From: Saxidomus purpurata
Taxonomy: Eukaryota > Mollusca > Bivalvia > Venerida > Veneridae
Assembly (NCBI GenBank): GCA_022818135.1
Contig: JAFMSR010000007.1
Span: 11,879,507 to 11,943,506, forward strand
Reading direction: 5' to 3'
Length of the DNA: 64,000 nt
This document shows, in pieces, positions 12,301-24,548 of this stretch (position 1 is its first letter; every line of letters starts with the position of its first letter). The position numbers were made by a program, and so were the translations under genes. Under the pieces are notes generated by a model, which did no database searches, was not told where the DNA came from, and worked only from the letters and a program-made list of their open reading frames with translations.

Positions 12301-12857
12301 TGCATATCCTCAACATGTTTCGCTCGGATGATTTTTCGTTAAATCTGCAAACAAGGTTAAAGGACAATAAAAGAAAATGTATACATGTGATAGGGCCTAA
12401 CTCAGCTTTGTCTCCATTTTGAATTAAACCTGCAAACAAGTTTCTTTTGGTCATGGTTTTGTATGGAGGCTTTCTTCAGGGGTCAGTCATTGTTTCAAAA
12501 ATAAATTTGCTTCTTTCAGTGGGACTTGCAAACAAAAATACATTGACAGTTTTTCTGTGCAATATCTGAAAAGACAAAATGTATACCCATGCTTACACAG
12601 TCCAACTTAATTTTTCAGCCATAAAAGATAAAGAACAGGCAGAAAGAAAACAAGTTGTTGCGGGAACAGAACCCACACTTGATGAGTGGCTGGAGAAACG
12701 GAGAAAGAAATTACGAAAAACTGAGCCATCAGCAGGCAACCCAGAAGTGCATTATGAATTGCCCCCCTTTCTTGCGAACATACAAAATCTACCGCCATCC
12801 TTATTACCTCCAAGTGCTGAAGAGTTGTTGAACAAACCTCAATGTGAATGGGGTTGA
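6398..12857 (+). CDS. ZMAT5: Zinc finger matrin-type 5 / U11-U12 snRNP 20 kDa protein
   Basis: Four coding exons: 6398-6524, 9088-9147, 11072-11146 and 12619-12857, all with GT-AG borders and phase-1 junctions. They give 166 residues, against about 170 in the human protein. The family is a component of the U11/U12 di-snRNP, which recognises splice sites of minor (U12-type) introns in the nucleus. Residues 1-42 ([14 protein letters not shown]...) form a U1-type C2H2 zinc finger with C7, C10, H24 and H30. Residues 57-75 form a CCCH finger with spacing C-x7-C-x5-C-x3-H. The rest is an acidic/basic helix containing [13 protein letters not shown] and a C-terminal tail ending LNKPQCEWG, matching the conserved DWLEKR motif and WG end of the family. 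The ATG at 6398 matches the conserved MGKRY start; an in-frame upstream ATG at 6359 exists but its extension is not conserved. I am confident of the identity. Confidence 0.93.
7250..8275 (-). repeat. Dispersed bivalve-type repeat (GTCAAGGTCA family) interrupted by a MITE
   Basis: Imperfect internal duplications of TTTCATCAAACTTGCT and GGGTCAAAGGTCAAGGTCA (near 7300-7400 and 7440-7540) resume after the MITE with TGGGTCAATGGGTCAAGG. The right end, GGGCCTCTTGTTC, is the reverse complement of the AACAAGAGGGCC end seen at 44322. It is thus a related element in reverse orientation. Confidence 0.6.
7631..8108. mobile_element. 478-bp MITE with 9-bp TIR and TTACTG target duplication
   Basis: The element starts CAGAGCTAC and ends GTAGCTCTG, a perfect 9-bp terminal inverted repeat, and is flanked on both sides by TTACTG (7625-7630 and 8109-8114). 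Removing it restores a continuous host repeat across the site. The interior is rich in poly-A/T tracts and has no transposase frame. It is a non-autonomous DNA transposon of unknown superfamily. Confidence 0.82.
9621..10780. mobile_element. Repeat element bracketed by ATACCCCCGAAA inverted ends, with 146-bp tandem core
   Basis: It begins ATACCCCCGAAA (9621-9632) and ends with the exact reverse complement TTTCGGGGGTAT (10769-10780). Inside are about seven tandem copies of a unit of about 146 bp. Each unit carries TTGTCCGGAGCATAACTTG, GGAATTCAATACAACTTCAT, GGTCAAGCACAATGAGAGG and CAGAGTTATTGCCCTTTGT. Some units carry small deletions (spacings near 132 and 136). The flank TAATCACATTTAGTGATAGCTCTAG on the right recurs at about 20890, so the family may extend further. 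It lies in ZMAT5 intron 2; the open frames across it are by-products. Confidence 0.75.
11260..11855 (-). repeat. Dispersed repeat in ZMAT5 intron 3, minus orientation
   Basis: It contains repeated CCAGTTTCAATCAAACTTC-like segments and a right end GGGCCATCATGACCCTCTTGTT, the reverse complement of the AACAAGAGGGCCAAGATGGCCC end of the family described at 44322. Confidence 0.55.
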
Positions 12858-12952
12858 AAGAAGGTACTTTAATGTGGGATCAGTGTGTAACTTCAAGCTA
12901 CCAGAAGTTTCATAGGATACACAGAAACAACAGAGGGTCTTAGCAAGTTTAC

Positions 12953-13015
12953 CAGAGGAGAAATCCCACGGTCGGCAGGGACTATAAACAATCTAAAGGA
13001 AAGCAAAAACAACAA
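12953..13015 (+). repeat. SINE 3'-end fragment in the ZMAT5 3' UTR
   Basis: ACCAGAGGAGAAATCCCACGG and the following GGGACTATAAACAAT resemble the 3' end of the SINE at 15919-16167 (AGGTAGAAGTCCCAGGGTCG ... GGACTTATGAACAAT). It is a truncated copy in the 3' UTR. Confidence 0.45.
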
Positions 13016-13214
13016 AGAAAAACAATATAGACATTGATCACAACACAAACACAGTGGGATGGTACAGATGTGGACCTGCAACTGCAATGGAAATTCATCT
13101 CTAATGAACTTTTTCTAATACTTTAATGTATTACTTAATGATATATCAGCTGTTACAAAGAGAGCAGTGGACAGTATAAGCTGAATAGGTGGCACAAATA
13201 AGATTTTTGTTATT

Positions 13215-13220
13215 AATAAA
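13215..13220 (+). terminator. Candidate ZMAT5 poly(A) signal AATAAA
   Basis: A canonical AATAAA hexamer lies about 360 bases after the ZMAT5 stop codon. It is the first clear one downstream. The cleavage site is not determined. Confidence 0.45.
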
Positions 13221-13539
13221 CTTACTCTTAAACTGTAGGCTATTGTATTATGTACTTAAAAATTCAAAAACAACAGAAGCATGCCACGGAGTGTTTCCAA
13301 AACAAAGTTGATAATTGTATTTGATTTAAAAGTAGTAAATGTGGTTCTATAATTTATCGTTTGATAAAATACAGTCAGGTGTTTGGTTGCTTAGTTATTA
13401 AATCAAGAATGTGTTGGGGACAAAAGGTTTGCTTGATTCCATCAGTCCATTTTTCAACATGTAATGTCCGCGGTGTAACTTCTGTGTGCATAGACCAATT
13501 GTCAAATAATTTCACACAGTTGCTGCCCTTTCACACTCA

Positions 13540-14425
13540 GACAGCTACTTTAAAGGTCAAGGTCGCAGTTTGGGTTCAAAACATGTATTGTAGGCTTTTG
13601 TTCCAGTACAGTGTGTCTTGGCTGTAACATCCATCAACTGATGAAACCAGAGCTGCCACTGAAAGTGATTGAAATACCCCCACAGACATGCCTTGTCACA
13701 AGAATTGGCTTCTTTAATTACCCTATTCTTAATAACTATGATTAACATTTGTGACAGTTTTTACCCAGTTCTCTCTACTTCCAAGTTTCAAGCCAGAATG
13801 TATGCTTTGATGAACTCAAGGTCATGTTCTAAATTAGGTCACCTTGTCAGATCATAGAAAAACTGTGAACACTTTAGAAGCCACATTTTGCACCCAGTCA
13901 TCCTGAAAATTGGTCAGAATGAACATCTTAATACATTCTAGGTCGAATTTGAAACTGGATCAAATGGAATCAAAATCTAAGCCACTAGGTGAAAGCATAG
14001 AAAACATTGTCAACATTTTTAAGCAAATCATTTTCAAAGTTAGTCAGGACGTTTGTTTTGATGAACTGTACATTAAATTTGAAAGTGGGTCTTGTGGGGT
14101 CAAAAACAAGGACTTTAGGTCAAATCATAAAAATAACTGTGAACATTCTGGAGGCCATAACATTCGTAGAGCATAGATATTTGGCATGTGTCATTGCCTA
14201 GTGGACCTCTACCAAGTATGTTCAAATTATGACTAACCCCGCTGGGGGGATCACTTGATTTTACATAGGCTTATATAGGAAAAACTTAAAATTTCTCTAA
14301 GAGAAAATAATGCAAATTCCTGACATTTGTAAAGTGTTGGAGTACTCTCCCTTGGCATGCAGCACTATCGAGTCTGTATGGTGTTCTCCGTTTGCTCAAG
14401 TGAGTGATATAGGGCCATCTGTATC
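13540..14425 (-). repeat. Dispersed repeat, minus orientation
   Basis: The stretch TGCCTAGTGGACCTCTACCAAG followed by TTCAAATTATGAC (about 14193-14235) is the reverse complement of the internal motif of the element at 44322-44978. The right end, GTGAGTGATATAGGGCCATCTG, matches that element's left end in reverse. This is a full or nearly full copy in the opposite direction. Confidence 0.6.
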
Positions 14426-15918
14426 ACATTCTTCATGTGCTTTTTTAATTGTTCAGCTCTCGTCATGTGTTGGAGATGTTCTCTGGTGAGCATTTTAGTA
14501 CCTTCTTGGCCATCTTGAAGGCTCTTGAAATATTCAGTACACGAGGGTTGTCCTCATTCAGGGTCATGTAATATGAAGTTTATGTTGTATTGGTTTAATG
14601 CCAAGTGCAATTGTATTTCAGTCATTTGTACAGGGCGTGGAAGAACCAGTACTAGAAGTCTTTCCCCGCAGTTTACGGAGGATAGGGATCTAGTACTGAT
14701 ATTTCCCAGGAACGATAGTTAGGTAAACTGCCCGCCTGTACAAATGATTTAAATACGCTTGCAACCGGTATTAAACCCATACAACATCAACTAAGCTGCA
14801 TGTTCGAGTTCTGAAACATCTTTGCGTTGACCTTTTCCAAAAACAAGAGATAGTATATGTCTGCTGCACTTGAGGGTCCCAGTCACTAAAATAAAGTTAC
14901 TTAATGGATTTCTCGTATGAACCAATGAATGGACTGACGCTGAACTTGCTCTGTAGTCTCCTTGAAACGGGAAATGGCTCCAGTCCACTGCACAAAGGGT
15001 CCAAGGGATAACTATAAACAGCTTCTCATAAACCAATGGATATATTGCCGTCAAAGTTGCTCTGTAGCATTGACGCCTTTAATGAATAGGAAATGGATCC
15101 AGTCCACTGCTCACATGGTTCGTGAACAAAAAGGCAATCTATGCATGGTAACTGTGAACTCTCTAAAGACGGTCAACATTGAAAACCCATTGCAGAATGA
15201 GCATTATTATGGTCCATCAGCTTCACTGCAAGAATGAAGGCAAAACAAAAGTATTTCTGTAAACAAGAATAATACAGACAGATGAACCACAGCGCGGGGA
15301 CAATTTAGACCCAAGGGGATAAAGTTGAACAATCTTGGTAGAGAACCACTAGGCTATGCTACATACCAAAAATCTAAGATTGTTTAATTTTTTCTCACAA
15401 CAGTTACCCACGAGGGCTGAGCAAATTTTGACTAGGAGTATAATCTGAACTTTATATGTGAAAGGCTGCTGGACAATGCCATTTCCAAAATAACTGCACT
15501 CTAGGTAATATGGTTTCCAATCAAAATATTTTGATAGTATTTCCCCACAGAAGTCCTTAAAAACAAGCTTTCCATACGCCATAGCCCAATTGGGCTAATA
15601 ATCGAACTCGTCATAGATCTTGTAACCATATACATTTTCTCCAGGTTCGCTAATGATTGTTTAAGATATGTAGCCACCAGAGAGTAAACAAGGCCACATA
15701 TAGCACATTTTAATACACCAAGGGCAACAACAGGAAGGGCAGACGCAATAATGTATCAACGTAGTCAAACATTGGAATGAGCAAAAAGTAGCTGCAATGA
15801 TATAACGTATCAAATATATAAAAGTTTGAAATATAAAGGAAAGTAACTCGAAACATATACTTAAAGTGGCTCAAGTAAGCAATAACTCCTTAAACAACTT
15901 CTTTTGATCAAATGGATG

Positions 15919-16167
15919 GCCAGGGCACTGGAAATTTCAGAAACGCTTTTCAGTGTTTCCCACCCATCAAGAGATGAACTGGTTAGAAACCTAGAGGTAG
16001 TCCCGGGTGTATCAGTGTTGTACACCAGGCATGTAAAAGAACCAGGGGTCTTTCCTGGATTCCCTTGTATCTGCTTGTGTCTCTCTTCAAGCTGCGCCTG
16101 TCATTTATCTTGGCAAGTTCACTCAGGTAGAAGTCCCAGGGTCGACCAGGACTTATGAACAATACAA
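15919..16167 (+). mobile_element. SINE insertion with AAATGGATG target-site duplication
   Basis: The 249-bp insert is flanked by AAATGGATG at 15910-15918 and 16168-16176. Unit B has an uninterrupted sequence at the corresponding place (about 22760). The body shares AGTGTTTCCCACC and GATGAACTGGTTAGAAACC with 5850-6060, and the 3' end is AATACAA-rich. The insertion took place after the duplication, or was only in unit A. Confidence 0.78.
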
Positions 16168-16641
16168 AAATGGATGAAATTCCGCAGAGCTTTATCAGTA
16201 ACAACCTTTAATTAACACTTTCAAAGAATTACTCTACTGCTTTTCACAAACCACATGGGTGAACTTTCACCAAACTTGCTCTGTAGTCAATGGCTTGAAT
16301 TTTATCAAACTTGCTCTATGCATTCTTGTAATAATCCCCTGGAAGCAGAAGTGGTTTTGGTCAACTGAACATAGGAACAACCGTTGATAGAAATAGAAAA
16401 ATATCTAAATGGCTTCATCTCGTGAACAATTGCTGGAATTTCACTATACTTGTTCTGTGGTATCTTTTCATTGACCGCTATTAATTGGAAACTGGATATG
16501 GTTCCGGTCCACTATTAACAGGAGCAAGTATAATGTGACTGGAAGTAGTATTTTTTTTTTATTTAATCTAGATTGCGAAACAAATTCATGCAACTAATTA
16601 ATCGCTCTCGAGACTCAGTCCAGGCGGAATCAACATCAAAG

Positions 16642-16656
16642 AGACAGACAGACAGA

Positions 16657-16691
<35 letters not shown>

Positions 16692-16700
16692 GGGGGGGGG
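16642..16700 (+). repeat. Compound simple repeat (ACAG)n (GA)n (G)n
   Basis: A run of GACAGACAGACA passes into (GA)n and then about 21 consecutive G. Unit B lacks the expansion at the same point (GAGAGAGGAAATC near 23435), so the microsatellite grew only in unit A. The G-tract could form a quadruplex. Confidence 0.9.
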
Positions 16701-17835
16701 GCAATGTATGTGGATTTATTACCGGACAGTGCTATAGACTACAAGATTATACATGGGAGTATTACATTATATTGTCGTGCTATTTTGGACTTGGTGTTAA
16801 ATTTATGGCACACACTTAATAAAAACAACAAAGATTTTTTAGTTATAGATTTTATTTATTTTAAAGTTCGCAAATAGTTGAGACATTGGGGAGAAACTGC
16901 AGAATACAAGGACAGTAACTCTAGTCTCGCGTCATTTATAATTATCATACTTTATTCAATTTTCATGTCATGATCATCAAAAAAAATGAATGACAATTAT
17001 ATAAACTATATACAAAGATAGAGGGTATAGAGTGAAACTTCAATTTGTAAGCTTGAATTATTTTAAACGATCCGCTATCATTTTTCATTGTCTGACTGTA
17101 TCTTCTAATCTATTACGACGATCTATTGGAGTATGAATCACCTTCAGTTGTAAATGTGGCCTGATGCATTATGTGGAATAATCACTTTGTAAGAGGAAAA
17201 CGTAGAACACCATTTTTGCCTACGTAACTTACTCTTGAAAAGAATAACACTAAAAGTTACATGATTTATTCATTTTTTAATATTTTATCTGTTTAGTCGT
17301 GCAAACGGTTTGGTAAGTATATCCGATAAAGAAGGTTGCATCAAATTCAACGAACCTTTTAGAAGTGTGTCAATTATGAATTTTCTGTAGAACTATCCCT
17401 ATACATGACCATTATACATGTATAGAGTATTGTAAATCAGAATATTATTTTCTTATAATAAGCATTGCCTTCAATAAGACCGCTTTCTTGCGACTACACT
17501 TCTAATATGGAAGTGTTATTATCGTGAACTTGTTAATGTTGTTTATATCAGAAGCGCAAAAATCTAAGCACAAGCAATCAATTTAGTTCAGAAAAAATGT
17601 CAAATTTTGTCACAACAAGTACAAGACCGCTAATTGTTGCATAACAAAATAGCTTATGTTGTTTTGCGGCAAAATAATAACAGCAAACCGAACAATAACA
17701 AATCGCACTACACATCTTGCATTCACATAGAAATTTTGTGGAAATGCATATTGAATACTATTACATATACTTCAAATTCAAAATCATCTAATCGTCATGC
17801 AACCAAGGAAAACAGTTATTTACAGGCACTTATTT

Positions 17836-18248
17836 CTACTTTTGAATTAGAACCCCACTGAACATGTTCCAGCCTGAAGAAGACTCCCAAAAAGGAGCTG
17901 CATTGTTGCTATCAGTCTTGACCCACACTTGCTTACCAGCATTTACAAAAGAAGATACAGTTGATGTGTAACATTGTTGCCACTGACTGTAGTCGTCGAG
18001 ATTTACACCTTTCAACACCGGAACATTGTCCACTACAATTTCGAAATAGAAGTATTTCATATTTGCAACACAAAGCTGTAGAGTGAACATATAAACTCCT
18101 CCGACCGGGGCCGTAAATATACCAGTCGTGTTGTCGTACCCGGAACCACTGTTTGTGATGGTATGCCCGAACACTAACGTCTCGCCATTGGAAGGTGATT
18201 GATTTTTTATTTCTCGGGCACTGAACAGTACATTCTCCTTGACAGATT
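17836..18248 (-). other. C1q-domain exon shared by two candidate first exons
   Basis: The terminal exon carries the entire C1q domain and the stop codon. It begins with the last two bases of a Glu codon. It lies downstream, in transcription order, of both first exons (18934-19219 and 25936-26233), each of which ends at the matching phase. Confidence 0.88.
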
Positions 18249-19219
18249 CTGGAAAGATTAAAAGAAACACTAGTGGAAAAGTCTTTGTCATTGCTATACA
18301 TTATTATGATGTAGAGTTAAGGAAAGTACAATAAAAGAAAAGACAAAAGTTTTCAGCTGTTATATCTTGAATTATTTAATACCTATCTTCTGTATATTGT
18401 TCTCGTGTAGATAAAAATTTTGACAGAGAAAGCAAATAAATGTAGAGGGATCAGCAAACACCTCGCGAAGTAATTAGAACGATAATTAGAATAACTCGGT
18501 AACTGAATAACGTACATAAAGAGGCCTTTAATTCAATGATTTTTTAAAAGAGTTATTTAGGTCAAACCTAAAACAAAACTTGTGTGTATGTTCCGTTACA
18601 TTTAAACGGCTATGTAAGCAATCAAATGAAGTAGTCCGCCGTTCCACTCATACATATTGCAGGTTCGAACTATGCCTTGGTGAGTGCCGTAATTAACTCC
18701 TATAAAAGGTATAATTGTGTTCCCTACGCAACGAGTGCAACGATGCAATGTTAACAGAAAACCACAGTCCCTATAGTTTATGGTTTTACAGAAATTATAA
18801 TATAAATAGATTAATATTAATATCAATTATATGACTATATCTGTTTAGACATTAAAACATAAATTTGCGACAACTGTTCGTAAATTTGTATTTCTAACAA
18901 AAGACATTGATGAAGTTTTATGTAACAAGTCACCTTTCATTTGACCGATTTCCTCGACAATTTTTTCCATATCATGTTTCACTGACGTTTGAAGCTGACC
19001 AAGTTCACGTTTCGACACTTCCCTCTCCTTTTCCCACTCGCTAATAGCTTCGTTCACAGCACTGGTTGTTCCTTCAAGTTCTGTTTTTAATCTCTCAACT
19101 AATAATTCCACCATTAACATCTTCTTCAGAGTTTGTTCCTCGTAGTGAAACCGGGAACAAACTGGTTCCGAAGTAGACAACGCAAAACAAAGCAGAAATA
19201 TTCCAAACAATTGCCACAT
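17836..19219 (-). CDS. Secreted C1q-domain protein (signal peptide, coiled coil, C1q)
   Basis: Two exons: 18934-19219 and 17836-18248. The donor is ATGAAAG|GTGACT and the acceptor AATCTTTCCAG; exon 1 ends at phase 1 and exon 2 starts with the other two bases, giving 232 residues. Residues 1-17 (MWQLFGIFLLCFALSTS) are a signal peptide. About 28-95 are a charged heptad-like coiled coil (LVERLKTELEGT, EWEKEREVSKREL) that would drive trimerisation in place of collagen repeats. About 100-232 are a globular C1q domain with FSARE, GIFTAPVGGVYMFTL, FVNAGKQVWVKTD and a C-terminal FSGVLIQK. Bivalve C1qDC proteins of this design act as extracellular pattern-recognition lectins in haemolymph or mucus; the ligand cannot be read from sequence. 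The start is the only Met giving the signal peptide. Confidence 0.92.
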
Positions 19220-19365
19220 TTTAATTCAAAGTCAAAATCAGTGTAAATAAATAATGTCTTAATTTTAAATAAGAAAAATAAATCTAAGAACTATCAAAAA
19301 TTATAATTCTTCACACCAGACAAAGAGTGATTTGGTATAAAATGCTCATAATTCATATGAATTGT

Positions 19366-19374
19366 CTATTTATA
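19366..19374 (-). promoter_or_regulatory. TATA-box candidate for the unit A C1q gene
   Basis: TATAAATAG on the minus strand lies about 150 bases upstream of the ATG. The same box is kept in unit B at 26362-26370, in otherwise diverged AT-rich sequence. The transcription start is not known. Confidence 0.45.
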
Positions 19375-19849
19375 TGATTTTATATGAAACCGTCTAGGTG
19401 ATTAACCAGTTGTTTGTTGTAATAGACATAATGTTTCTGTGCCTGTTCCATGAACCCTTTAGCATTAATGGTGTTTTGGAACATAAAACTTTTACCAGAC
19501 TTGTTGTTTCAAATCCAGATGGACTGGTTTACAAAAAACTTAAACCTGATCCAGTCTGTTAAAGAAATTTCGGGGCTTAGGTAAATAAAACGTTCCACCC
19601 ATGACTATATCAGTAATGCCGGCAAATATTATCATACAAAGGTCTTGCGAAATGTTAAGCTCACGTAAGTACACTACGTTATAGTTAGACACTTAGAATA
19701 AAAAAGTAAAAGTAAAGCTCTGCATATCATTTTCAGTACTGGGCTAACAGCGAGCTCGACAAATTTCAGTGAAATGCCTTATAATCATATTCTTGAATTT
19801 CTAAAGTTTGACATTAGGCTTAGATTGGGAAACAGTAGCTTTTTCTTGT

Positions 19850-20925
19850 ACGGACCATAACTCCGGAATTATTCAAGGGAATTTGTTTAGAATTTAAACA
19901 CAGACAGAGGACATTGATAGAAAGTGCAGTGTACAAGGACCTTAACTCTAGCTTGTCCTATTTTTAATTATCTCCCTTTATTACTTTTTCTTGTCAGGGC
20001 CATAACTCCTTACGTACTGAACCGAATTAATTCAAATTGCATACTGCCGTAGCGGACATTTACACAGTGCAGTGTCAAAGACTCATAACTCAAACTTACC
20101 CTGGTTTTGTTTCATCTCCCTTTATTGATTTTTTGCATAAAACTTTTGTGCAAATCATACAATTTCAGATTTTTAGTGTAGAAGTGCTACATCAACAAAG
20201 AGAAAGTGCAGGCGAATAACCATCAACACGTTATAATTACTAAGATTTTATTAAATTAAAACTTATATCGATTCCTCTCACCTCAAATTCTTGGTTATAG
20301 AAAGAGCACTCGGCGGGGGGATGACCATGTCTAACATGACTCTTGTTGGCCTTGTGTTAGAGCTAATGGTAGCCAAGTGAGCGATATAGGGCCATCTTGG
20401 CCTCTTGTTTAAGCTACAGTAATTAAATATGGACTATGCGTACAGGTTTGCAAGCAGCTTTTTAAATTGTACGTAACTGACCTTGATCATGACTTTTTGA
20501 CCTACTTTCTTGTCCTTTAGACAATGATGCTCAAGTGAGTGATACAAGACCCTCTTTTTCCCATTGTTTGACAAATGGGAAAGAGGAGTAATAAGTACCA
20601 TGCCTAGTTGGGCATTGTCCAATAGTTATGTTTTGGGTCACTACATGAAAGTAAAAAGTTACAGGTGCCTGAGATATTAAAATAGTGTACTCTCTTGATC
20701 TAAAAAACCCAAGGTCACGATTTATTGATACTTCAAAGAAGTTAATAGTGCCATGCCTAGTTGTAAATTTACTGCTTTATTACTCGAAACAGCGGGGGCG
20801 CTCTCTTCGTAAAGCTCCCTTTTCCACCTCTGAAGCATTAACTGTTACATAAACTGTAAATACGGGGTCAGTGCGGTGTTCGGGGGGTATTCATCACCTT
20901 CAGTGATAGTTCTAGTTTTTAAAAA
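19850..20925. repeat. Dispersed repeats between the two duplicated units
   Basis: Motifs GACCATAACTCCGGAATTATTCAA, AGTGCAGTGTACAAGGACC and TATCTCCCTTTATTAC recur in tandem-like fashion. The element ends at GATATAGGGCCATCTTGGCCTCTTGTTT (20384-20411), the reversed end of the 44322 family. A second end, GGGGGGTATTCATCACCTTCAGTGATAGTTCTAG at 20885-20920, matches the right flank of the element at 9621-10780. No gene is seen. Confidence 0.6.
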
Positions 20926-21231
20926 GGAAAAGCTCATTTCGATATTTGGCATACATCATTACACTACAAACTTTGTTCAAACAATCTCCCTGTGGCTGTC
21001 ACACCTTGTGACCTTGACCATGATCTTTTGACTTATCTTGTTTTTGAAGCAACATCAAAGGCATTTTAACCACATTTGAGTGATGACTAAGCCTATATAG
21101 TGTTCTGTGTTTGCTCAGGTGAGCGATAAAGCATCATTCTGGCCCTCTTGTTATCTTATTCAGATCTGTATTGTGCTGTTCTAATCATGTGTTGGAGATG
21201 TTCTCTGCTGGCTCTGGTGTGTATTTTAGTA

Positions 21232-21346
21232 CCATCTCGGATATTTTGTAGGCTCTCGGTCATTTTGTAGGCTTTCGGTCATTTTGTACTCTCGGTCATT
21301 TTGTAGGCTCTCGGTGATGCTATTGGCTCTCGGTGATGCTATTTAG
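21232..21346 (+). repeat. Short tandem repeat (CTCGGTCATTTTGTAGG)
   Basis: About five imperfect copies of a unit of 19-22 bp around CTCGGTCATTTTGTAGG, changing to CTCGGTGATGCTATTGG in the last two. Unit A has only a single related segment (TTGGCCATCTTGAAGGCTC), so it expanded in unit B. Confidence 0.7.
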
Positions 21347-23924
21347 TATAGGATGATTGTCTTTATTTGGGGTCATTTGACATGTCATTTGTACAGGCTG
21401 GGAGTTTGCATAACCAATGTTCCTGGGAAGAATTAGTACTAGAACCCTATTCCCACAGTTTACGGATGATAGGGAAGCACTAGTAATTTTGAGGAACGAT
21501 GATTAGGTAAACTGCCAAATGTACAAATGACTGAAAACGATTGCAAGCGGCATTAAAACATCAACATACAATTTTACCATACTAGTCCGCTACAACAAAG
21601 GGCCCAGTCACTAAAATAAAGTTATGTAATAGATATTTTCATATGAAGTAATGACAGACTGACACTAAACTTGCTCTGCAACCTCCTGTTGCTTTCTTTT
21701 ATGAAACAGGAAATGGTTCTAGTACTCTACACAGGGGGACAATGTTAATACAAAAATAGATAAATATAAACAGCTTCTTCTCATAAACCAATGGATAAAA
21801 TATCAAACTAGCTCTGTAGCATTGACGCCTTTAAAGAAAAGGAAATGGACCAAATCTACCGCACATACGTAAATTAAACAAGAAGGACATGATGAACCTA
21901 TATTGCTCACCTGAGTAGTTTTGCAAATGAAGGCTGTAGAGACTATGCATGAAAACGTTATACTCTCTAAAGGTCAATATTGAAAATCCATTGAAGAATG
22001 AACCTAACTATGGGATATCAGCTTCACAGCAAGAATGGATGCAAAACATTTCAAATTCAAGGCCATTATTGAAAGATTTTCAAAATATTTATGTTTATAA
22101 GTATATTCAGAACAGGTGAACCACATTGCGGGAAAAAGTTGAACAACCTTGGTAGAGAATCACTAGGTCATGCTACATACCAAATATCTAAGCCTGACAG
22201 CAGTTCTTATAAAAAAGTGACCCCCGGGGTGGAGCCAATTTTGACTTCAGGGGTATAATCGGATCTTGACTTGTTGAATGCTAGTAGACAAAGCTTCATA
22301 CCAAATATCTATACGCTCTAAGTAATACGGTTTCTAATCAAAACTATGTTTAAATTAGGTGCCCACAGAAGTCCTTACACAACAAGCTAAGATAGAGCAA
22401 ATTTCTATACGTCATAGCCCAAACTGGGTCTATAATCGAACTCAGTCTAGATCATGTGACCGTATACATTTCTCCAGGTTTGCTTATAATTGTTTAAGAC
22501 ATTTAGCCACCAGAGAGTAAACAATGTCAAATATAGCAAGTTTTAAAACACCAGGGTCAATTACTCTGTAAATTTAAGCCAGATCTAACCAATAATCGAA
22601 TCATATCGAGATTTTTGTAATCAAACACATTATGTTGTCATTTGGTAATGATTGCTTAAATAATGTAGCTTCAATGATGGTAACATAGTCAAATATATAA
22701 AAGTTTGATATATAAAGGAAAAGAACTCTAAGCCTATGAGCAAAAAATCCTTAAACAGCTTCTCTTTTGATCAAATGGGTGGAAATTCGGTGAGCTTTAT
22801 CAGTAGCTTCCATTCCTTGACACCTTTCAAAGCACATAAAATGTTTTCAGTCTACAGCTTTTCACGAACCAAATGGATGGACTTTCACCAAACTATTTCT
22901 GTAGCATCTTTGCATTTAATCAAATGAAACATGTAAATGATACTTGTTCTCTGAACACAGGGACCACTATAACTAAAATGAATAATGGGTTTTTTCTCTG
23001 TAACCAATGGTTGGAATTTTATCAAACTTGTTCTGTGCATTCTTGCATTAACCCCCATGAGAGCAGAAATGATTTTGGTCAACTGAACATAGAAACAACC
23101 GTTAATACAAATAGAAATGTATCTAAATGGCTTCATCTTGCGAATAATGGCTGGAATTTCACCATACTTGTTCTGTAGCATCTTTGCACTGACCACTATT
23201 AATTTGAAACTGGAAATGGTTTCGGTCCGCTACAAACAGGAGCCACATCTTACTAAAAATAAAAAATAACCCTTAAAAGGCATTTTCTCACGAATGGTGT
23301 AGACGTATACTATACAGCGCTGCAGTACTATCATTATTTTTTATACTAATTTATTTAATCTCGATTGCGAAAAAAATTCTTGCAACTTATATTGATCGCT
23401 CTCGAGACTCACACCAGATGGAATCAACATCAAAGAGAGAGGAAATCTGGAATTATCTGTGTCTTGCCTAAGGACATTACCACTACATATACTTGGGCAC
23501 TGGTGGTCGTCAAACTTGGGACCTTCTGATCCTGAGGATATACAGTACTGTATGGTACCGTGCAGTGCTATAGACTACAATATCATACATACTACAGTAT
23601 AATGTCGTGCTATTTTAGGCTTAGGGTAAACTTTATATAAACTACAACGATTTTTAAGTTATAGATATAAATAATTATTGAAAAATTCGCAAATAATTGA
23701 GACATTGTGGGGAAAGTGCAGGATACAAGGACAGTAACTCTAGCATCGCGTAATTTTTAATTATCATCCTTTATTTCATTTTCATGATCATAAAATGATA
23801 AATGACAATATACAAAGAGGGTATTGAGTGAAACTGCAATTTGTTAGTTCAACTTATTTTAAACGCTCCGATATCACTTCTCATTGTCTGACCATATCTT
23901 CTAATCTGTTACGACGATCTATTT

Positions 23925-24548
23925 AAGAAATAATCTATGGCTTGGAGTGCTTTATCGAAATTGAAGCATTCCCCGGAGATGATGTGCTTGGCGGAATAAT
24001 TCACGAGGGCGATTCTTAGAAGCCGACTTTTTGAAAATACGGACCTGTTTTCAGTTCGGCGGTTATGTGTAAAATAGCATAAATAGTGGCTGTTGGAATT
24101 CACTCCCCTATTCGGGCAACCATTCAAGATATTAAACATAACTATATTGTTAATTTGAACTGTACAACGTTTTAACGTGGAGTAATGACGTCAGTGTGAT
24201 GACGTAAACGTTTTCATTCATAGTTTTGTCTCCCGGAATCAAAACATTGTATGACTGTTAATCCTGAATTTCTTGGCCTTTTTTAAGGAAAACAAGGTGA
24301 GGGTATTCTAAGGTTTACTTGACGCAATCAAAAATAATATTTAGGTTCTTAAACAAATCTTTATCATGCGACGGATGTATTTATACTGATATTATTTCTA
24401 TTCTTATATTTTATTTTTGCGCGGGAGTAAATTAGAAAAGTCGGAAGGAGCTACTTCCATGTCCGAAACTCCGCCTATTTTTCCGAGGGCTTTAATATGA
24501 TTAAAGCACTCGAATTGACTATAGATATATACCGAAGGCATATTAGAA
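23925..24548. mobile_element. Insert with imperfect terminal inverted repeats, unit B only
   Basis: Unit A reads straight through from GACGATCTATT to a GTATGAATCACC segment; unit B has about 620 extra bases. The ends are inverted relatives: AGTGCTTTATCGAAATTGAAGC on the left and, reversed, AGTGCTTTAATCATATTAAAGC on the right. The 76-codon open frame inside has no known domain. It is a candidate non-autonomous DNA transposon. Confidence 0.62.

Larger units (their letters stand above)
14450..19843. repeat. Segmental duplication, unit A
   Basis: It is similar, in the same order and orientation, to 21160-26803. Shared anchors include ATCATGTGTTGGAGATGTTC (about 14463 and 21186), AGCCACCAGAGAGTAAACAA, TTCTAATCTRTTACGACGATC, the C1q first exon, and TTGGGAAACAGTAGCTTT at the right end. 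Unit A contains the C1q-domain exon and a SINE that unit B lacks. Both units contain fragments of the dispersed AGGTCCACTAGACAATGCTAC family. Confidence 0.85.

Noticed and set aside
24060..24140. Possible coding frame inside the unit B insert
   Set aside because: No domain; the sequence belongs to a TIR-bounded insert absent from unit A.
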